Source: Reyranella sp. (GTDB taxonomy: Bacteria; Pseudomonadota; Alphaproteobacteria; Reyranellales; Reyranellaceae). Taken from it: a DNA stretch of 64,000 nt. This document shows positions 34,190-44,099 of the stretch, one piece after another (position 1 is the stretch's first letter; each line of letters opens with the position of its first letter). Below the pieces are notes generated by a model. That model was not told the DNA's origin. It made no database searches and was given only the letters and a program-made list of their open reading frames with translations. The stretch is taken from the NCBI GenBank assembly GCA_022844015.1, contig JALHMO010000005.1, positions 1 to 64,000 of the forward strand, written 5' to 3'. The translations under genes were made by a program, and so were the position numbers.

Positions 34190-35251
34190 ATGGCGATGAA
34201 GGAGATTGCGCGCGACGTGGTGGGCAGGGCCGCCAACCTGGCGCTGCGCATGCCAATCTCCTGGGTCAACATCCTCGCCGGCCCGCCGATCGCAGTCGAC
34301 GGCCGTACTCTCGACGGTCGCACGCAATGGTTCCTGCGGCTGCTGGCGCGCAGCGGACAACCGGCGATGCACCGGATGACGGTGCGCGAGGCGCGGGCCG
34401 AATACGATGCCGTGTTGCCCCTGCTCGGCGGACGGCCGGCACCCGTTGGCGAGATCGTCGACCGCACGATCGCAGGTCCGGCGGGCCGGATGCGGATCAG
34501 GCTCTATCGCCCGGCCGGCACGGTCGCCCGCCTGCTGCCGGCCATCCTCTATTTTCATGGCGGCGGTTGGGTGATCGGCAGCCTCGAGGGCTACGAGTTG
34601 GTCTGCCGCTATCTCTGCGCCCGCAGCGGCTGCGCCGTCGTCGCCGTCGACTATCGGCTGGCGCCCGAGCACAAGTTCCCGGCAGCCGTCGATGACGCCG
34701 TCGCCGCCTTCCGCTGGCTGGCGGCAGAGGCGACCACGATCGGCATCGACCCGGCACGCATCGTCGTGGCGGGCGATTCGGCCGGCGCGACGTTGGCGAC
34801 GGTGATCTCCCGGCTGCTGCGCGAGGAACGCCGGCCGCCCTGCCTGCAATGGCTGGTCTATCCGGCCACCGACCTCTCCGCGAGCACGCCGTCCTACGTC
34901 AGCTGCGGCGAAGGCTTCCTGCTGACGCGCGCCGACATGGAATGGGTGCGTGGCCACTATCTGAACAAACCGGACGAGGCGGACGATCCGCGGGCCTCGC
35001 CGCTGAAGGCCCTCGATCTCGAGGGCCTGCCCCCGGCCCTGATCTATACGGCAGGCTTCGATCCGCTGCGCGACGAGGGCCAAGCCTATGCCGCGCGCCT
35101 CTCGGCGGCCGGCGTGAAGACCATCCATCGCGAGTTCGACTCGCTGATCCACGGTTTTGCCGGCATGCGCGGGGTGCTTCAGGCTGCCGCCCGGGCAATG
35201 GACGACATGGTGGCGGGCCTGCGCCACGAACTGGCACAGTTGGGCCGTTGA
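34190..35251 (+). CDS. alpha/beta hydrolase, hormone-sensitive-lipase (HSL) type esterase
   Basis: Esterase of 353 residues. The oxyanion motif HGGGWVIGS, nucleophile GDSAGA, acid in FDPLRDEGQAYA and histidine in LIHGFAGM are all present in HSL order. The N-terminal cap (residues 1-95) is helical. It is followed two bases later by a TetR regulator, suggesting a regulated esterase unit, and is divergent from the cyclase. Natural substrate unknown. Confidence 0.92.
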   Translation: MAMKEIARDVVGRAANLALRMPISWVNILAGPPIAVDGRTLDGRTQWFLRLLARSGQPAMHRMTVREARAEYDAVLPLLGGRPAPVGEIVDRTIAGPAGRMRIRLYRPAGTVARLLPAILYFHGGGWVIGSLEGYELVCRYLCARSGCAVVAVDYRLAPEHKFPAAVDDAVAAFRWLAAEATTIGIDPARIVVAGDSAGATLATVISRLLREERRPPCLQWLVYPATDLSASTPSYVSCGEGFLLTRADMEWVRGHYLNKPDEADDPRASPLKALDLEGLPPALIYTAGFDPLRDEGQAYAARLSAAGVKTIHREFDSLIHGFAGMRGVLQAAARAMDDMVAGLRHELAQLGR

Positions 35252-35253
35252 GC

Positions 35254-35883
35254 ATGAACGAGGACACCAGCATTGCGGCAGAGCCCCGCAGCGGCCGGCG
35301 AGAGCAGAACAAGGCGGAGAACCGCATCGCGCTTCTCAAGGCGGCGCGCGCGGTTTTCGCCGAGATGGGCTTTGGCGCGGCAAGCGTCCGCGACATCGTC
35401 CGGCGCACCGATCTGGCCTCGGGCACGTTCTACAACTACTTCAAGGACAAGGACGAGATCTTCGAGGCGGTGGTCGGGGAGCTGACCGGCGAGCTCCTGC
35501 GACGGCACAATCTGGGTCGTGCCAGGGCGACCTCGGCCGAGGAGTTCTTCCGCCGCCATTACGCCGTGTACTTCGATTTCATCGTCGAGGACGCCGAGCT
35601 GCTGGCGCTGGCCCGCAAGAACTTCACCGCCATCCGAACCCTGCTCGACAAGCCCGACGTGCGGGCATTGGCCCAGGCGCTCAACGCCGACATCCGCGCC
35701 GCCATGGCCAATGGCCTCCTGCCCAGGCTCGACGTGCCCTACCTCTGCGCCGCGATGTCCGGCATCGCCTTCGAGATCTCCGTGATCATGGTCGCGCGCG
35801 ATCCCGTCGACCCGATCGCTGCCGCCGAGTTCGCCACCCGCCTGATGATGGGCGGCCTCGAGGGGCTGCCGCCCAAAGCCTAG
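35254..35883 (+). CDS. TetR/AcrR family transcriptional regulator
   Basis: Regulator of 209 residues. The N-terminal HTH is clear: AENRIALLKAARAVFAEMG, then AASVRDIVRRTDLASGTFYNYFKDKDEIF. The C-terminal ligand-binding half is all helical. The ATG at 35254 is two bases after the esterase stop; a TTG at 35248 would overlap it. Predicted to repress the esterase operon in response to a small ligand. Confidence 0.92.
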   Translation: MNEDTSIAAEPRSGRREQNKAENRIALLKAARAVFAEMGFGAASVRDIVRRTDLASGTFYNYFKDKDEIFEAVVGELTGELLRRHNLGRARATSAEEFFRRHYAVYFDFIVEDAELLALARKNFTAIRTLLDKPDVRALAQALNADIRAAMANGLLPRLDVPYLCAAMSGIAFEISVIMVARDPVDPIAAAEFATRLMMGGLEGLPPKA

Positions 35884-36053
35884 CAGCGCAGCGAGCCCGC
35901 CACCTGGTGCTCCTGGTAGCGCCAGGCCGCGCGAATCTCGGGCACGGCGCCAACCAGCGCGGGCAGGTAGCGCTGATGATAGAAGGCGCTGAACGGCGCT
36001 TCCGGCTCGACGTCGAGACGGAACGAGGCCAGGACCAGGGCAGCTCCCGGCAT
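35880..36053 (-). pseudogene. short ORF, fragment of an EthD/DUF4286-like protein
   Basis: A 57-codon frame. The product (PGAALVLASFRLDVEPEAP, then FSAFYHQRYLPALVGAVPEI and RAAWRYQEHQVAGSLRC) reads as natural protein, with the SFYHxxYLP and xxRYQ features of small dimeric ferredoxin-like EthD/DUF4286 domains, but it stops halfway through such a domain. Its stop lies over the TetR stop on the other strand, and it follows the FAH-family gene in the same frame. No good ribosome site, only GAGG two bases from the ATG. Likely a decayed gene; may be a real short peptide. Confidence 0.4.
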
Positions 36054-36083
36054 CGCCTCGGCCGAGATGGGGCGCCTCGCCCG

Positions 36084-36956
36084 TCAGGCCCCCTGCACGA
36101 TCGGGTTGCGCAGGACGCCGATCCCCTCGATCTCGACCTCGCAGACGTCACCCGGCTTCAGCCACGGCTGCGGCTTGCGCGCCGCGGCGACGCCCGACGG
36201 CGTGCCGGTGATGATGATGTCGCCGGGGTCGAGCGTCATGACCTTGCTGAGCTCGTGCACCAGGGTCGGCACGTCGAAGATCAGGTCGTCGGTGTTGCTG
36301 TCCTGCATGACCTCGCCATTGACGCGGGTCATGATGCGCAGCGGCGCGGCACCCGGCGGCAGCTCGTCGGAGGTGACGATGTCGGGGCCGAAGCCGCCGG
36401 TGCCGTCGAAATTCTTGCCCAAGGTGAACTGGCCACCCGACTTCCTCTGCCAGTCGCGCACCGAGCCATCGTTGAAGCAGGCGTAGCCCGCGATCACGCC
36501 GAGCGCCTTCTCCTTCGGGACATTGCGGCACTTCTTGCCGATCACGATGGTGAGCTCAGCCTCCCAGTCGAGCTGGTCGGACGCGGTCGGCCGCGGCATC
36601 TTGCCGTTGTGCGCCACCAGCGTGTTGCCGAAGCGGCAGAACACCACCGGATAGTCCGGGATCGGGTTCTTCGTCTCCTCGGCGTGCTTGCGGTAGTTCA
36701 GCCCGATGCACAGGATCTTGCCCGGATTGGGGATCGGCGGCAGGTACTTGGCCGACTTCTCCGACACCAGAGCGGCCGGCTTGGGTTTGGCGCAGGCCTT
36801 GGCGACCTCGGCCTGGACCTTCTTGCCGCCGGCCAGGATCTCGACCACGGTCTTCGGTCCGCGCGGCATCTGCTTCGACAGGTCGATGATCTTGCCGTTG
36901 CCCGGCTTGACGCCGACCACTGGCTTGCCGCCGCTCATGATTGTGCACAGACGCAT
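36084..36956 (-). CDS. fumarylacetoacetate hydrolase (FAH) family protein
   Basis: Protein of 290 residues. FAH landmarks are ILCIGLNYRKHAEE, the metal-site LDWEAELTIVIGK (two acidic ligands), ACFNDGSVRDWQ, FDGTGGFGPDIV and the terminal ITGTPSGVAAARKP. The ATG at 36956 has GGGGGGA upstream; the longer frame is rejected. Family members hydrolyse or decarboxylate acylpyruvates and 2-oxo-hydroxy acids in aromatic catabolism. Substrate not known. Confidence 0.92.
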   Translation of the reverse strand: MRLCTIMSGGKPVVGVKPGNGKIIDLSKQMPRGPKTVVEILAGGKKVQAEVAKACAKPKPAALVSEKSAKYLPPIPNPGKILCIGLNYRKHAEETKNPIPDYPVVFCRFGNTLVAHNGKMPRPTASDQLDWEAELTIVIGKKCRNVPKEKALGVIAGYACFNDGSVRDWQRKSGGQFTLGKNFDGTGGFGPDIVTSDELPPGAAPLRIMTRVNGEVMQDSNTDDLIFDVPTLVHELSKVMTLDPGDIIITGTPSGVAAARKPQPWLKPGDVCEVEIEGIGVLRNPIVQGA

Positions 36957-37077
36957 TCTGGTCCCCCCAAAGTTTGGACAATTCAGCCGGGGCGTAAACT
37001 CCCTCTTGCCGCACATGCGGTCAAGCGCAGCGCGCTCGAGGCGCGCTTTATCGCGATCACGGCGCTACACTGACGCC

Positions 37078-37707
37078 ATGCGTGCCCTGGTATTTCTGCT
37101 CAGCCTCGCGCTTGCCGCACCGGCTTCCGCCCAATTGGTCGTGCCGCTCGCCACGGCCGACGGCCGGATCGCCTGCGTCCAGGGCAAGACCGGCATCGGC
37201 CGGCCGTCCGAGTGGCGTGCCGTGGCCGACCCGGACGGCCCCCATGGCTGGGCCTTGGCCGAGATGGCGGGCGACGCGACCGATTCACGCTTTCCCCTGT
37301 GCATTGCCGAACGGGCGGTCGGACGCGACCTCGATGCCACCCTGCGCTTCAAGCCGGTATCCGGCAGCCGCGCCCAGGTCGCTGGCCTGGTCTTCCGCGC
37401 CCAGAACGCCAACGACTACTACTTCGTGCAGGCCAACGCGCTCGACAAGACGGTCCGCCTCTACCGCATGGAGAAGGGCAAGCGCAGCCAGCTCGCCCGC
37501 AAGGACGCCCCGATCGAGGCCGGCAAATGGCATTCGCTGCGCGTCGTCGCGGCGAACGACCACTTCGAGGCGGCGCTCGACGGCACGCCGATGTTCGATG
37601 TCACCGACCGCAGCCTGCCGCAAGCGGGCGCGATGGGTGTCATCACCCAAGCCGACAGCATCACCCATTTCGGCTCGTTGCTGCTCAGCCCGCCCCAGCC
37701 TCGATAG
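37078..37707 (+). CDS. secreted LamG/concanavalin-like domain protein
   Basis: Protein of 209 residues with a Sec signal (RALVFLLSLALAAPASAQ) and a jelly-roll of the DUF1080/LamG type: DLDATLRFKPVSGSRAQVAGLVFRAQNANDYYFVQA, split by eye into DATLRFKPV and AGLVFRAQNANDYYFVQA, then VRLYRMEKGKR, KWHSLRVVAANDHFEAALDG, and AGAMGVITQADS. It probably binds or acts on a carbohydrate in the periplasm; catalytic residues are not obvious. The ATG at 37078 fits the signal peptide. Between the divergent FAH gene and the convergent HAD gene. Confidence 0.84.
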   Translation: MRALVFLLSLALAAPASAQLVVPLATADGRIACVQGKTGIGRPSEWRAVADPDGPHGWALAEMAGDATDSRFPLCIAERAVGRDLDATLRFKPVSGSRAQVAGLVFRAQNANDYYFVQANALDKTVRLYRMEKGKRSQLARKDAPIEAGKWHSLRVVAANDHFEAALDGTPMFDVTDRSLPQAGAMGVITQADSITHFGSLLLSPPQPR

Positions 37708-37727
37708 CCCGGCTGGCCGCGTCAGCG

Positions 37728-38531
37728 TCACGTCGCGCGGCGCGCCGCGAGCAGCGCCTCGGCAAGCTCGACGAACCCTGCCCCCGAGCGGCGGGTCGTG
37801 ACCCAGCGCGGCAGGCGCTCCATGCCGTCGGCAAAGTCACGCACGTTGGCGACGCCGACAGAATTGGGGAAGTAGCCGAACATCGGCGCATCGTTGGGCG
37901 AGTCACCTGAAAAGACCCAGCGGGCGCGTTCTGTCTCGAGGTCGATGCCGAACAGTTCCCGCATCATCTCGCGGCTGGTGGTGAGCTTGTCGTAGTCGCC
38001 AAACCATCCGTTGACATGGATCGAGCTCGCCTTGGCGTGCGCGCCGTGGCGCGCGAAGACTTCCAGGATGCGGCTCACCTCGGCCTGGCCGAGCGGCGGG
38101 ACGTCCTCGCAAAAATCGACGGCGAGATCGGCCACGCGGTAGGGCTGGTCGGAAGCGATGCCGGCGCCCGGCACCTCGTGCAGCACCTCGGCCCGCACCG
38201 CCTCGAGCCGACGCCGGCCCTCGGCGCGCTCGCTTTCGCCTTGCACGAAGCGCGTCCGGAGCTTGCCGGCCGCCCGATCCTGCCACATCCAGAAGGCACC
38301 GTTCTCGCCCACGACCGCGTCGACGGGCCAGAACCGCGCGATGTGATCGCACCAGCCGGCCGGCCGGCCGGTGACCGGGATCAGCCGGAGGCCGGCCGCC
38401 TGGAGCGACGCCATCGCCTGGTAGGCCTCGGCGGTCAGCCGGCCGTTGGTCGAGATCGTCTCGTCGACGTCGGTGAGGACGCCCACGACTGAGCCCAGGA
38501 CGTCCGCCGGGCATTGGGACAAGGGGGTCAT
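37728..38531 (-). CDS. HAD-IIB family phosphatase (mannosyl-3-phosphoglycerate phosphatase/Cof-like)
   Basis: Protein of 267 residues. Motif I is LTDVDETIS, which keeps both aspartates and the threonine of DxDGT with glutamate in place of glycine. Motif II is PVTGRPAGW, and motif IV is FSGDSPNDAPMFGYFP. The cap between (residues 85-190) matches the C2B type. Likely a sugar-phosphate phosphatase. Divergent from purB, with an 84-base gap. Confidence 0.9.
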   Translation of the reverse strand: MTPLSQCPADVLGSVVGVLTDVDETISTNGRLTAEAYQAMASLQAAGLRLIPVTGRPAGWCDHIARFWPVDAVVGENGAFWMWQDRAAGKLRTRFVQGESERAEGRRRLEAVRAEVLHEVPGAGIASDQPYRVADLAVDFCEDVPPLGQAEVSRILEVFARHGAHAKASSIHVNGWFGDYDKLTTSREMMRELFGIDLETERARWVFSGDSPNDAPMFGYFPNSVGVANVRDFADGMERLPRWVTTRRSGAGFVELAEALLAARRAT

Positions 38532-38615
38532 CGGTGGATCTGAAGCGACGGCCGGCGCATGGCGGGGCCGTTTCTAGCATGGCGTCGCATTACCATCGGG
38601 ACTAAAAGGCCAGCC

Positions 38616-39941
<1,326 letters not shown>

Positions 39942-40431
39942 GGAACTTCATGGCTAAAGCGTCATGTGCTGGGAGCGCCCCTTACAGGCGCCAGCCGTAC
40001 TGAAGACTCTCCCTGGGAACCTTTGACTTTATTGAACTCTGTCGTCCCTCTCCTGTCATCCTGAGCAAAGGCGCTTGCGAAGCAAGCGCCGCAAGCGAAG
40101 GATCTCATCGCCAGAAGTTCCAAAGTACACTCGTACCAAGCGGCGATGAGGTCCTTCGCTGCGCTCAGGACGACAGAAAAGTTCGCGGCAGCGACCTCAT
40201 CAATCGCCAAAAAAACGACTATCGAAAAAGTCACGCGCTCTCAGGATGAGGACTTCGTGGGTCCCATCGGGAGCGCAATTTTGCCGGCGGATGCTCCGCC
40301 GCCAGTAGCTCGCTGCCCGCGAACGAAGCCGGCCGCGCCCTCGGACGTTGCCAAGGCCAGCGCCTTGCGAAGGCGTGCGCGCTCCCGGCGATGAGCGTTT
40401 GGCGCAAAGCCTCGCGTGGCGGCGCAGGCGC
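39942..40431. other. 490-base intergenic region after purB holding a long palindromic repeat
   Basis: No gene seen. A large inverted repeat spans 40055-40174: GTCATCCTGAGC and GCAAGCGAAGGATCTCATCG on the left pair with GGCGATGAGGTCCTTCGC and GCTCAGGACGAC on the right. Inside the left half is a 9-base hairpin GGCGCTTGC-GAA-GCAAGCGCC (40070-40090). The rest (40180-40430) is low-complexity coding shadow without a start or family. Confidence 0.6.
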
Positions 40432-40758
40432 CTACTTCTGCTCGGCGATCACCTGCGTCTTTGCCTCTGCCATCAGCCGCTCGCCCTGCTTGCGGATGGA
40501 ATGCTCCTCCATCGGCTTGCCGGCGGCAGCGAGGTCCGTCATCAGCTTGTGGATGACGTCGGAATCGCCTGGCTTCTCGAAATCGGCCATGACGACGTCC
40601 TTGGCATAGGCCTCGGCATCCGCGCCGGCCTTGCCGATCAGGCCGGCGGCCCACAGGCCGAGCAGCTTGTTCTTGCGGGCATTGACCTTGAACTGAAGCT
40701 CCTGATCGTGCTGGAACTTCTTCTCGAAGGATTTCTCGCGATCATTGAACGTCGTCAT
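40432..40758 (-). CDS. DUF1476: ATPase inhibitor subunit zeta of alphaproteobacterial F1-ATPase
   Basis: Protein of 108 residues. It begins TTFNDREKSFEKKFQHDQEL, the diagnostic zeta-subunit N-terminus whose first part inhibits ATP hydrolysis, then VNARKNKLLGLWAAGLIG, DVVMADFEKPGDSDVIHKL and a final alpha helix. Known from Paracoccus as a ratchet-like inhibitor of F1. Restricted to Alphaproteobacteria and commonly next to purine genes, as here, which supports the taxonomic call. Confidence 0.95.
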   Translation of the reverse strand: MTTFNDREKSFEKKFQHDQELQFKVNARKNKLLGLWAAGLIGKAGADAEAYAKDVVMADFEKPGDSDVIHKLMTDLAAAGKPMEEHSIRKQGERLMAEAKTQVIAEQK

Positions 40759-40866
40759 CGCCGCTCCGCTGGTCTGGGTGCAAGGTTATATAGCGATGCA
40801 GACCCGCTCTTTCCACCCCACTGCAGCGATGGCAGACTCGCCAGCAACCCCGGCTGAGGAGACGGC

Positions 40867-41715
40867 ATGTCACTGGAAAAGCTGCGCGAATGGGTCGGCC
40901 GGACGCGCGCCGTCGAGGATCTCGTCACGCCCTTCCCGGTGCGGGCCCTTTCCGCCACGTTGGACGAGCCGGATCCCGATCCGGTGGCCGGCGATCTCCT
41001 GCCGCCGCTGTGGCACTGGCTGTTCTTCCTCGAGGCAGCCCCGCTGTCGAAGGTCGGTTCCGACGGCCATGCCGAGCGCGGCGACTTCCTGCCCCCGGTG
41101 CCGCTGCCGCGCCGCATGTGGGCGGGCAGCCGCTTCGCCTTCACAGGCGAGCCGCTGCACATCGGCGAGACGGTCCACCGCACGTCGCGCATCAAGTCGG
41201 TCGAGCCCAAGACCGGCTCGACCGGTTCGATGGTCTTCGTCACCGTCGAGCATACCGTCGCGGGTCCGCGCGGCACTGCCTTCGTCGAGGATCACGACAT
41301 CGTCTACCGCGAGGCGCCCAAGCCCGGCGAGCGACAGCGCGAGCCCAGGCCGGCGCCGGCCGACGCGACGTGGTCGAGGGCGATCGTGCCGGACCCGGTG
41401 CTGCTGTTTCGCTTCTCCGCCCTCACCTTCAACGGCCATCGCATTCACTACGATCAACCTTACGTCACGACCGCCGAAGGATATCCCGGGCTGATCGTGC
41501 ACGGACCATTGATGGGTCTTCTGCAAATGGAGTTGGCGCGCCGATCGAACCCCGGTAGGGTTCCGCTCAGCTTCGAGTTCCGCGCGCTCGCACCGGTCTA
41601 CGCGGGACCAGCTCTCTCGGTCCATGGCCGGCGCGACCCCGATGGTTCCGTGACAACCTGGATCGCCGATAGCAACGGCGGTCTGGCTCAGCAGGGAAAG
41701 GCCACGTTCAAATGA
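40867..41715 (+). CDS. MaoC/HTD2-like acyl-CoA hydratase (itaconyl/mesaconyl-CoA type)
   Basis: Protein of 282 residues with two hotdog-fold halves. N-terminal half: LPPLWHWLFFLEAAPLS, then FTGEPLHIGETVHRTSR. C-terminal half has the hydratase motif FNGHRIHYDQPYVTTAEGYPGL followed by LIVHGPLMGLLQ, as in itaconyl-CoA and 3-methylfumaryl-CoA hydratases. Predicted to hydrate a branched unsaturated acyl-CoA. The stop overlaps the carbonic anhydrase-like start (ATGA). Divergent from DUF1476. Confidence 0.87.
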   Translation: MSLEKLREWVGRTRAVEDLVTPFPVRALSATLDEPDPDPVAGDLLPPLWHWLFFLEAAPLSKVGSDGHAERGDFLPPVPLPRRMWAGSRFAFTGEPLHIGETVHRTSRIKSVEPKTGSTGSMVFVTVEHTVAGPRGTAFVEDHDIVYREAPKPGERQREPRPAPADATWSRAIVPDPVLLFRFSALTFNGHRIHYDQPYVTTAEGYPGLIVHGPLMGLLQMELARRSNPGRVPLSFEFRALAPVYAGPALSVHGRRDPDGSVTTWIADSNGGLAQQGKATFK

Positions 41716-42245
41716 AGACTCACATCCACCACACTGCCTGCGGATGCATGCCCGCGATGACGCGCCGCGGCGCGCTGGGCCTTGGGTTCGGTGCCGCCGT
41801 GGCGGCCGCCTTTCCGGCTGCAGCCCAGAGCACCCAATACGACGCGATGCTGATGAACTGCATCGATCCCAGGGTCACGACGGCGTCGCTCGCCTTCATG
41901 GTCAGCCGCGGATTCCAGGACAGCTACAGCCAGTTCGCCTTCGCGGGCGGGCCGATCGGCGCGGTCGCCCCGGCTTTCGAGGGCTGGCACAAGACGTTCT
42001 GGGACAATCTCGCCATCAGCCTCCAGCTCCACAAGATCAGCCGTGTCGTCGGCCTCACCCATCGCGACTGCGGCGCCGCCTTTGTCGCCTACGGCGACGC
42101 GCTGCGCACCGACAAGGCCCTCGAGACCGCGAAGCAGACGGAAGCGCTGAAGGCCTTCAAGGCGGAAGTCAACAAGCGCCATCCCGCGCTTGCCGTCGAT
42201 CTGGGCATAATGGCCATCAACGGCGTCGTGACGATGGTCAACTGA
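41712..42245 (+). CDS. Tat-exported beta-carbonic anhydrase-like protein
   Basis: Protein of 177 residues. A short His/Cys-rich lead (HIHHTACGC) precedes a twin-arginine-like signal MTRRGALGLGFGAAVAAAFP. The mature part has the beta-carbonic anhydrase zinc motifs: C50-x-D52-x-R54 in MNCIDPRV and HxxC in THRDCGAA. It is shorter than typical beta enzymes. Predicted periplasmic zinc protein; CO2 hydration is likely but unproven. Start overlaps the hydratase stop; M13 or M16 are alternative starts directly before the signal. Confidence 0.82.
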   Translation: MKTHIHHTACGCMPAMTRRGALGLGFGAAVAAAFPAAAQSTQYDAMLMNCIDPRVTTASLAFMVSRGFQDSYSQFAFAGGPIGAVAPAFEGWHKTFWDNLAISLQLHKISRVVGLTHRDCGAAFVAYGDALRTDKALETAKQTEALKAFKAEVNKRHPALAVDLGIMAINGVVTMVN

Positions 42246-42310
42246 GGGACTGGCACCCTCGAACGAGAGGGCGCGACGGGGTATAGAGCCGACTGACGGA
42301 AACCTCCTTC

Positions 42311-43360
42311 GTGCTCGAATCGGTCATTCCTCCTCCGCGTGTCCAGAACGGCGCTCAAGGCAGAACGCTGGAACGACAGCTCGCCATCCAGCGTGACCGT
42401 CGGCCAACGGATCCGCTGCTGTCTCTGGTCGTCCCGGTCTTCAACGAGGAGGAGTCGATCGACATCTTCCTCGCGGCGGTGACCGGCCTCATGGAGCGCG
42501 ATGGCTTCCGCTTCGAGATCGTCTTCGTGAACGACGGCTCGCGCGACAACACGCTGGTCCATCTGCTCGACCGCAGCGCGGCCGACAGCCGGCTGCGGAT
42601 CGTCAACCTGTCGCGCAATTTCGGCAAGGAAGCCGCCCTCACCGCCGGCATCGACCACGCCAAGGGCGACGTCATCGTGCCCATGGACATCGACCTGCAG
42701 GACCCGCCCGAGCTGATCGAGCCGTTCATGAGCCGGTGGCGCGAGGGCTACGACATCGTCTACGGCGTTCGCACCCTGCGGACCTCCGACACCACGGCCA
42801 AGCGGCTGTCGGCCAGCTGGTTCTACAGGGTGTTCAACTCGATGTCTCCGGTGCGCATCCCCGAGAATGTCGGCGACTTCCGGCTGGTCGACCGGCGCGC
42901 CGTCGAGGTGCTGCGCCAGCTGCCCGAGCGCAATCGCTTCATGAAAGGCCTGTTCGCCTGGGTTGGCTTCAATGCCGTCGGCGTGCCCTACGAGCGGCCG
43001 CAACGGGCCGCCGGCTCGACCAAGTTCAACTTCTGGCGCCTGTGGAACTTCGCGCTCGACGGCGTGGTGAGCTTCTCGACCGCGCCGTTGCGGGCCTGGT
43101 TCTACGTTGGCGTCGTGATCGCGAGCATCGCCGTGCTCTACGCCTTGTTCATCATCACGCGGGTGCTGATCTTCGGGATCGATACGCCCGGCTATGCCTC
43201 TCTGCTGATCGCCGTGCTGCTGATGGGCGCCATCCAGCTGCTTTCCCTCGGCATCATCGGCGAGTATCTGGGTCGCCTGTTTCTCGAGGTGAAGAGCCGG
43301 CCGATCTACGTCGTCGAGGGCATCTACGCAGACGGCACCGTCCAATCCGCCAAGCCCTGA
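42311..43360 (+). CDS. GtrB/ArnC-like family 2 glycosyltransferase, polyprenyl-phosphate
   Basis: Protein of 349 residues. Catalytic domain: LSLVVPVFNEEESIDIFL, VFVNDGSRDNT, SRNFGKEAALTAGI, MDIDLQDPP (metal DxD) and the RFMKGLFAWVGF segment. Two C-terminal transmembrane helices (WFYVGVVIASIAVLYALFII and LIAVLLMGAIQLLSLGIIG). Such enzymes move a sugar from a nucleotide onto undecaprenyl phosphate. The start is GTG at 42311; no strong ribosome site. A methyltransferase follows after four bases. Confidence 0.93.
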   Translation: MLESVIPPPRVQNGAQGRTLERQLAIQRDRRPTDPLLSLVVPVFNEEESIDIFLAAVTGLMERDGFRFEIVFVNDGSRDNTLVHLLDRSAADSRLRIVNLSRNFGKEAALTAGIDHAKGDVIVPMDIDLQDPPELIEPFMSRWREGYDIVYGVRTLRTSDTTAKRLSASWFYRVFNSMSPVRIPENVGDFRLVDRRAVEVLRQLPERNRFMKGLFAWVGFNAVGVPYERPQRAAGSTKFNFWRLWNFALDGVVSFSTAPLRAWFYVGVVIASIAVLYALFIITRVLIFGIDTPGYASLLIAVLLMGAIQLLSLGIIGEYLGRLFLEVKSRPIYVVEGIYADGTVQSAKP

Positions 43361-43364
43361 GCGC

Positions 43365-44069
43365 ATGGACCTCAAGGAAGAGGACATCCTGGGCGCCGAC
43401 ATCGGCCGACACTGGTATTACCGCGCCAAGTCGGCCGCCCTGCATCGCGCCGTGACGTCGCTGCAGCCGCGGCACATTCTCGATGTCGGCGCGGGCTCGG
43501 GGTACTTCTCGCGGAGCCTTCTGGAAAGAACCGGCGCAACGGCGGCGCTGTGCGTCGACACCGGCTATCCCGCCGACCGCGACGACAGCAGCCACGGCAA
43601 GCCGGTGCGTTTCCGCCGGACGATCGGCGCCGTCGACTGCGATCTCGTGCTGATGATGGACGTGCTGGAGCACGTCGACGACGACCGCGGCCTGGTCGTC
43701 GACTATGCGGCCAAGGTGCCGGTGGGAGCCCACTTCCTCGTTACCGTGCCCGCTTTCCAATTCTTGTGGAGCGGTCACGACGTCTTTCTCGAGCACAAGC
43801 GGCGCTATCGGCTGGGCGAGATCGAGGCCGTCCTGCGCGCCGCCAAGCTGGAGATCGTGCGCGGTTCCTACTATTTCGGCTTGGTCTTCCCGCTGGCCGC
43901 CGCCGTCCGGCTGGCCTCGCGCCACGCAGGCGAGCCGCGCACCGGCCTGAAGCGGCATGGTGCCCTGACCAACGGCCTGCTCGGCGCTGCCTGCGCGGTC
44001 GAGTTGCCGTTCTTCGCGATCAACCGGCTGGCCGGCCTGTCCGCCTTCGTGCTGGCCAGAAAACCCTAG
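43365..44069 (+). CDS. class I SAM-dependent methyltransferase
   Basis: Protein of 234 residues with motif I ILDVGAGSGYFSRSL (SAM binding), acidic motif CVDTGYP, and LVLMMDVLEHVDDD (motif IV-like). The C-terminal part (YYFGLVFPLAAAVRL, VELPFFAINRLAGLSAFVLA) is hydrophobic and may touch the membrane. Together with the preceding glycosyltransferase, four bases upstream, it probably modifies a surface lipid or glycan. Acceptor unknown. Confidence 0.9.
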   Translation: MDLKEEDILGADIGRHWYYRAKSAALHRAVTSLQPRHILDVGAGSGYFSRSLLERTGATAALCVDTGYPADRDDSSHGKPVRFRRTIGAVDCDLVLMMDVLEHVDDDRGLVVDYAAKVPVGAHFLVTVPAFQFLWSGHDVFLEHKRRYRLGEIEAVLRAAKLEIVRGSYYFGLVFPLAAAVRLASRHAGEPRTGLKRHGALTNGLLGAACAVELPFFAINRLAGLSAFVLARKP

Positions 44070-44099
44070 CTGGCCCTAACCTTCCTCGAGGAGGACGCC

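Noticed and set aside
34849-35253. In-frame extension upstream of the TetR gene
   Set aside because: It is the esterase coding sequence read in another frame; TetR starts at 35254.
40146-40394. 82-codon + frame in the gap after purB
   Set aside because: It begins inside a palindromic repeat and its product has no natural composition or family features.
40241-40654. 137-codon minus-strand frame overlapping DUF1476
   Set aside because: Out-of-frame reading of DUF1476 with glycine/arginine-rich composition.
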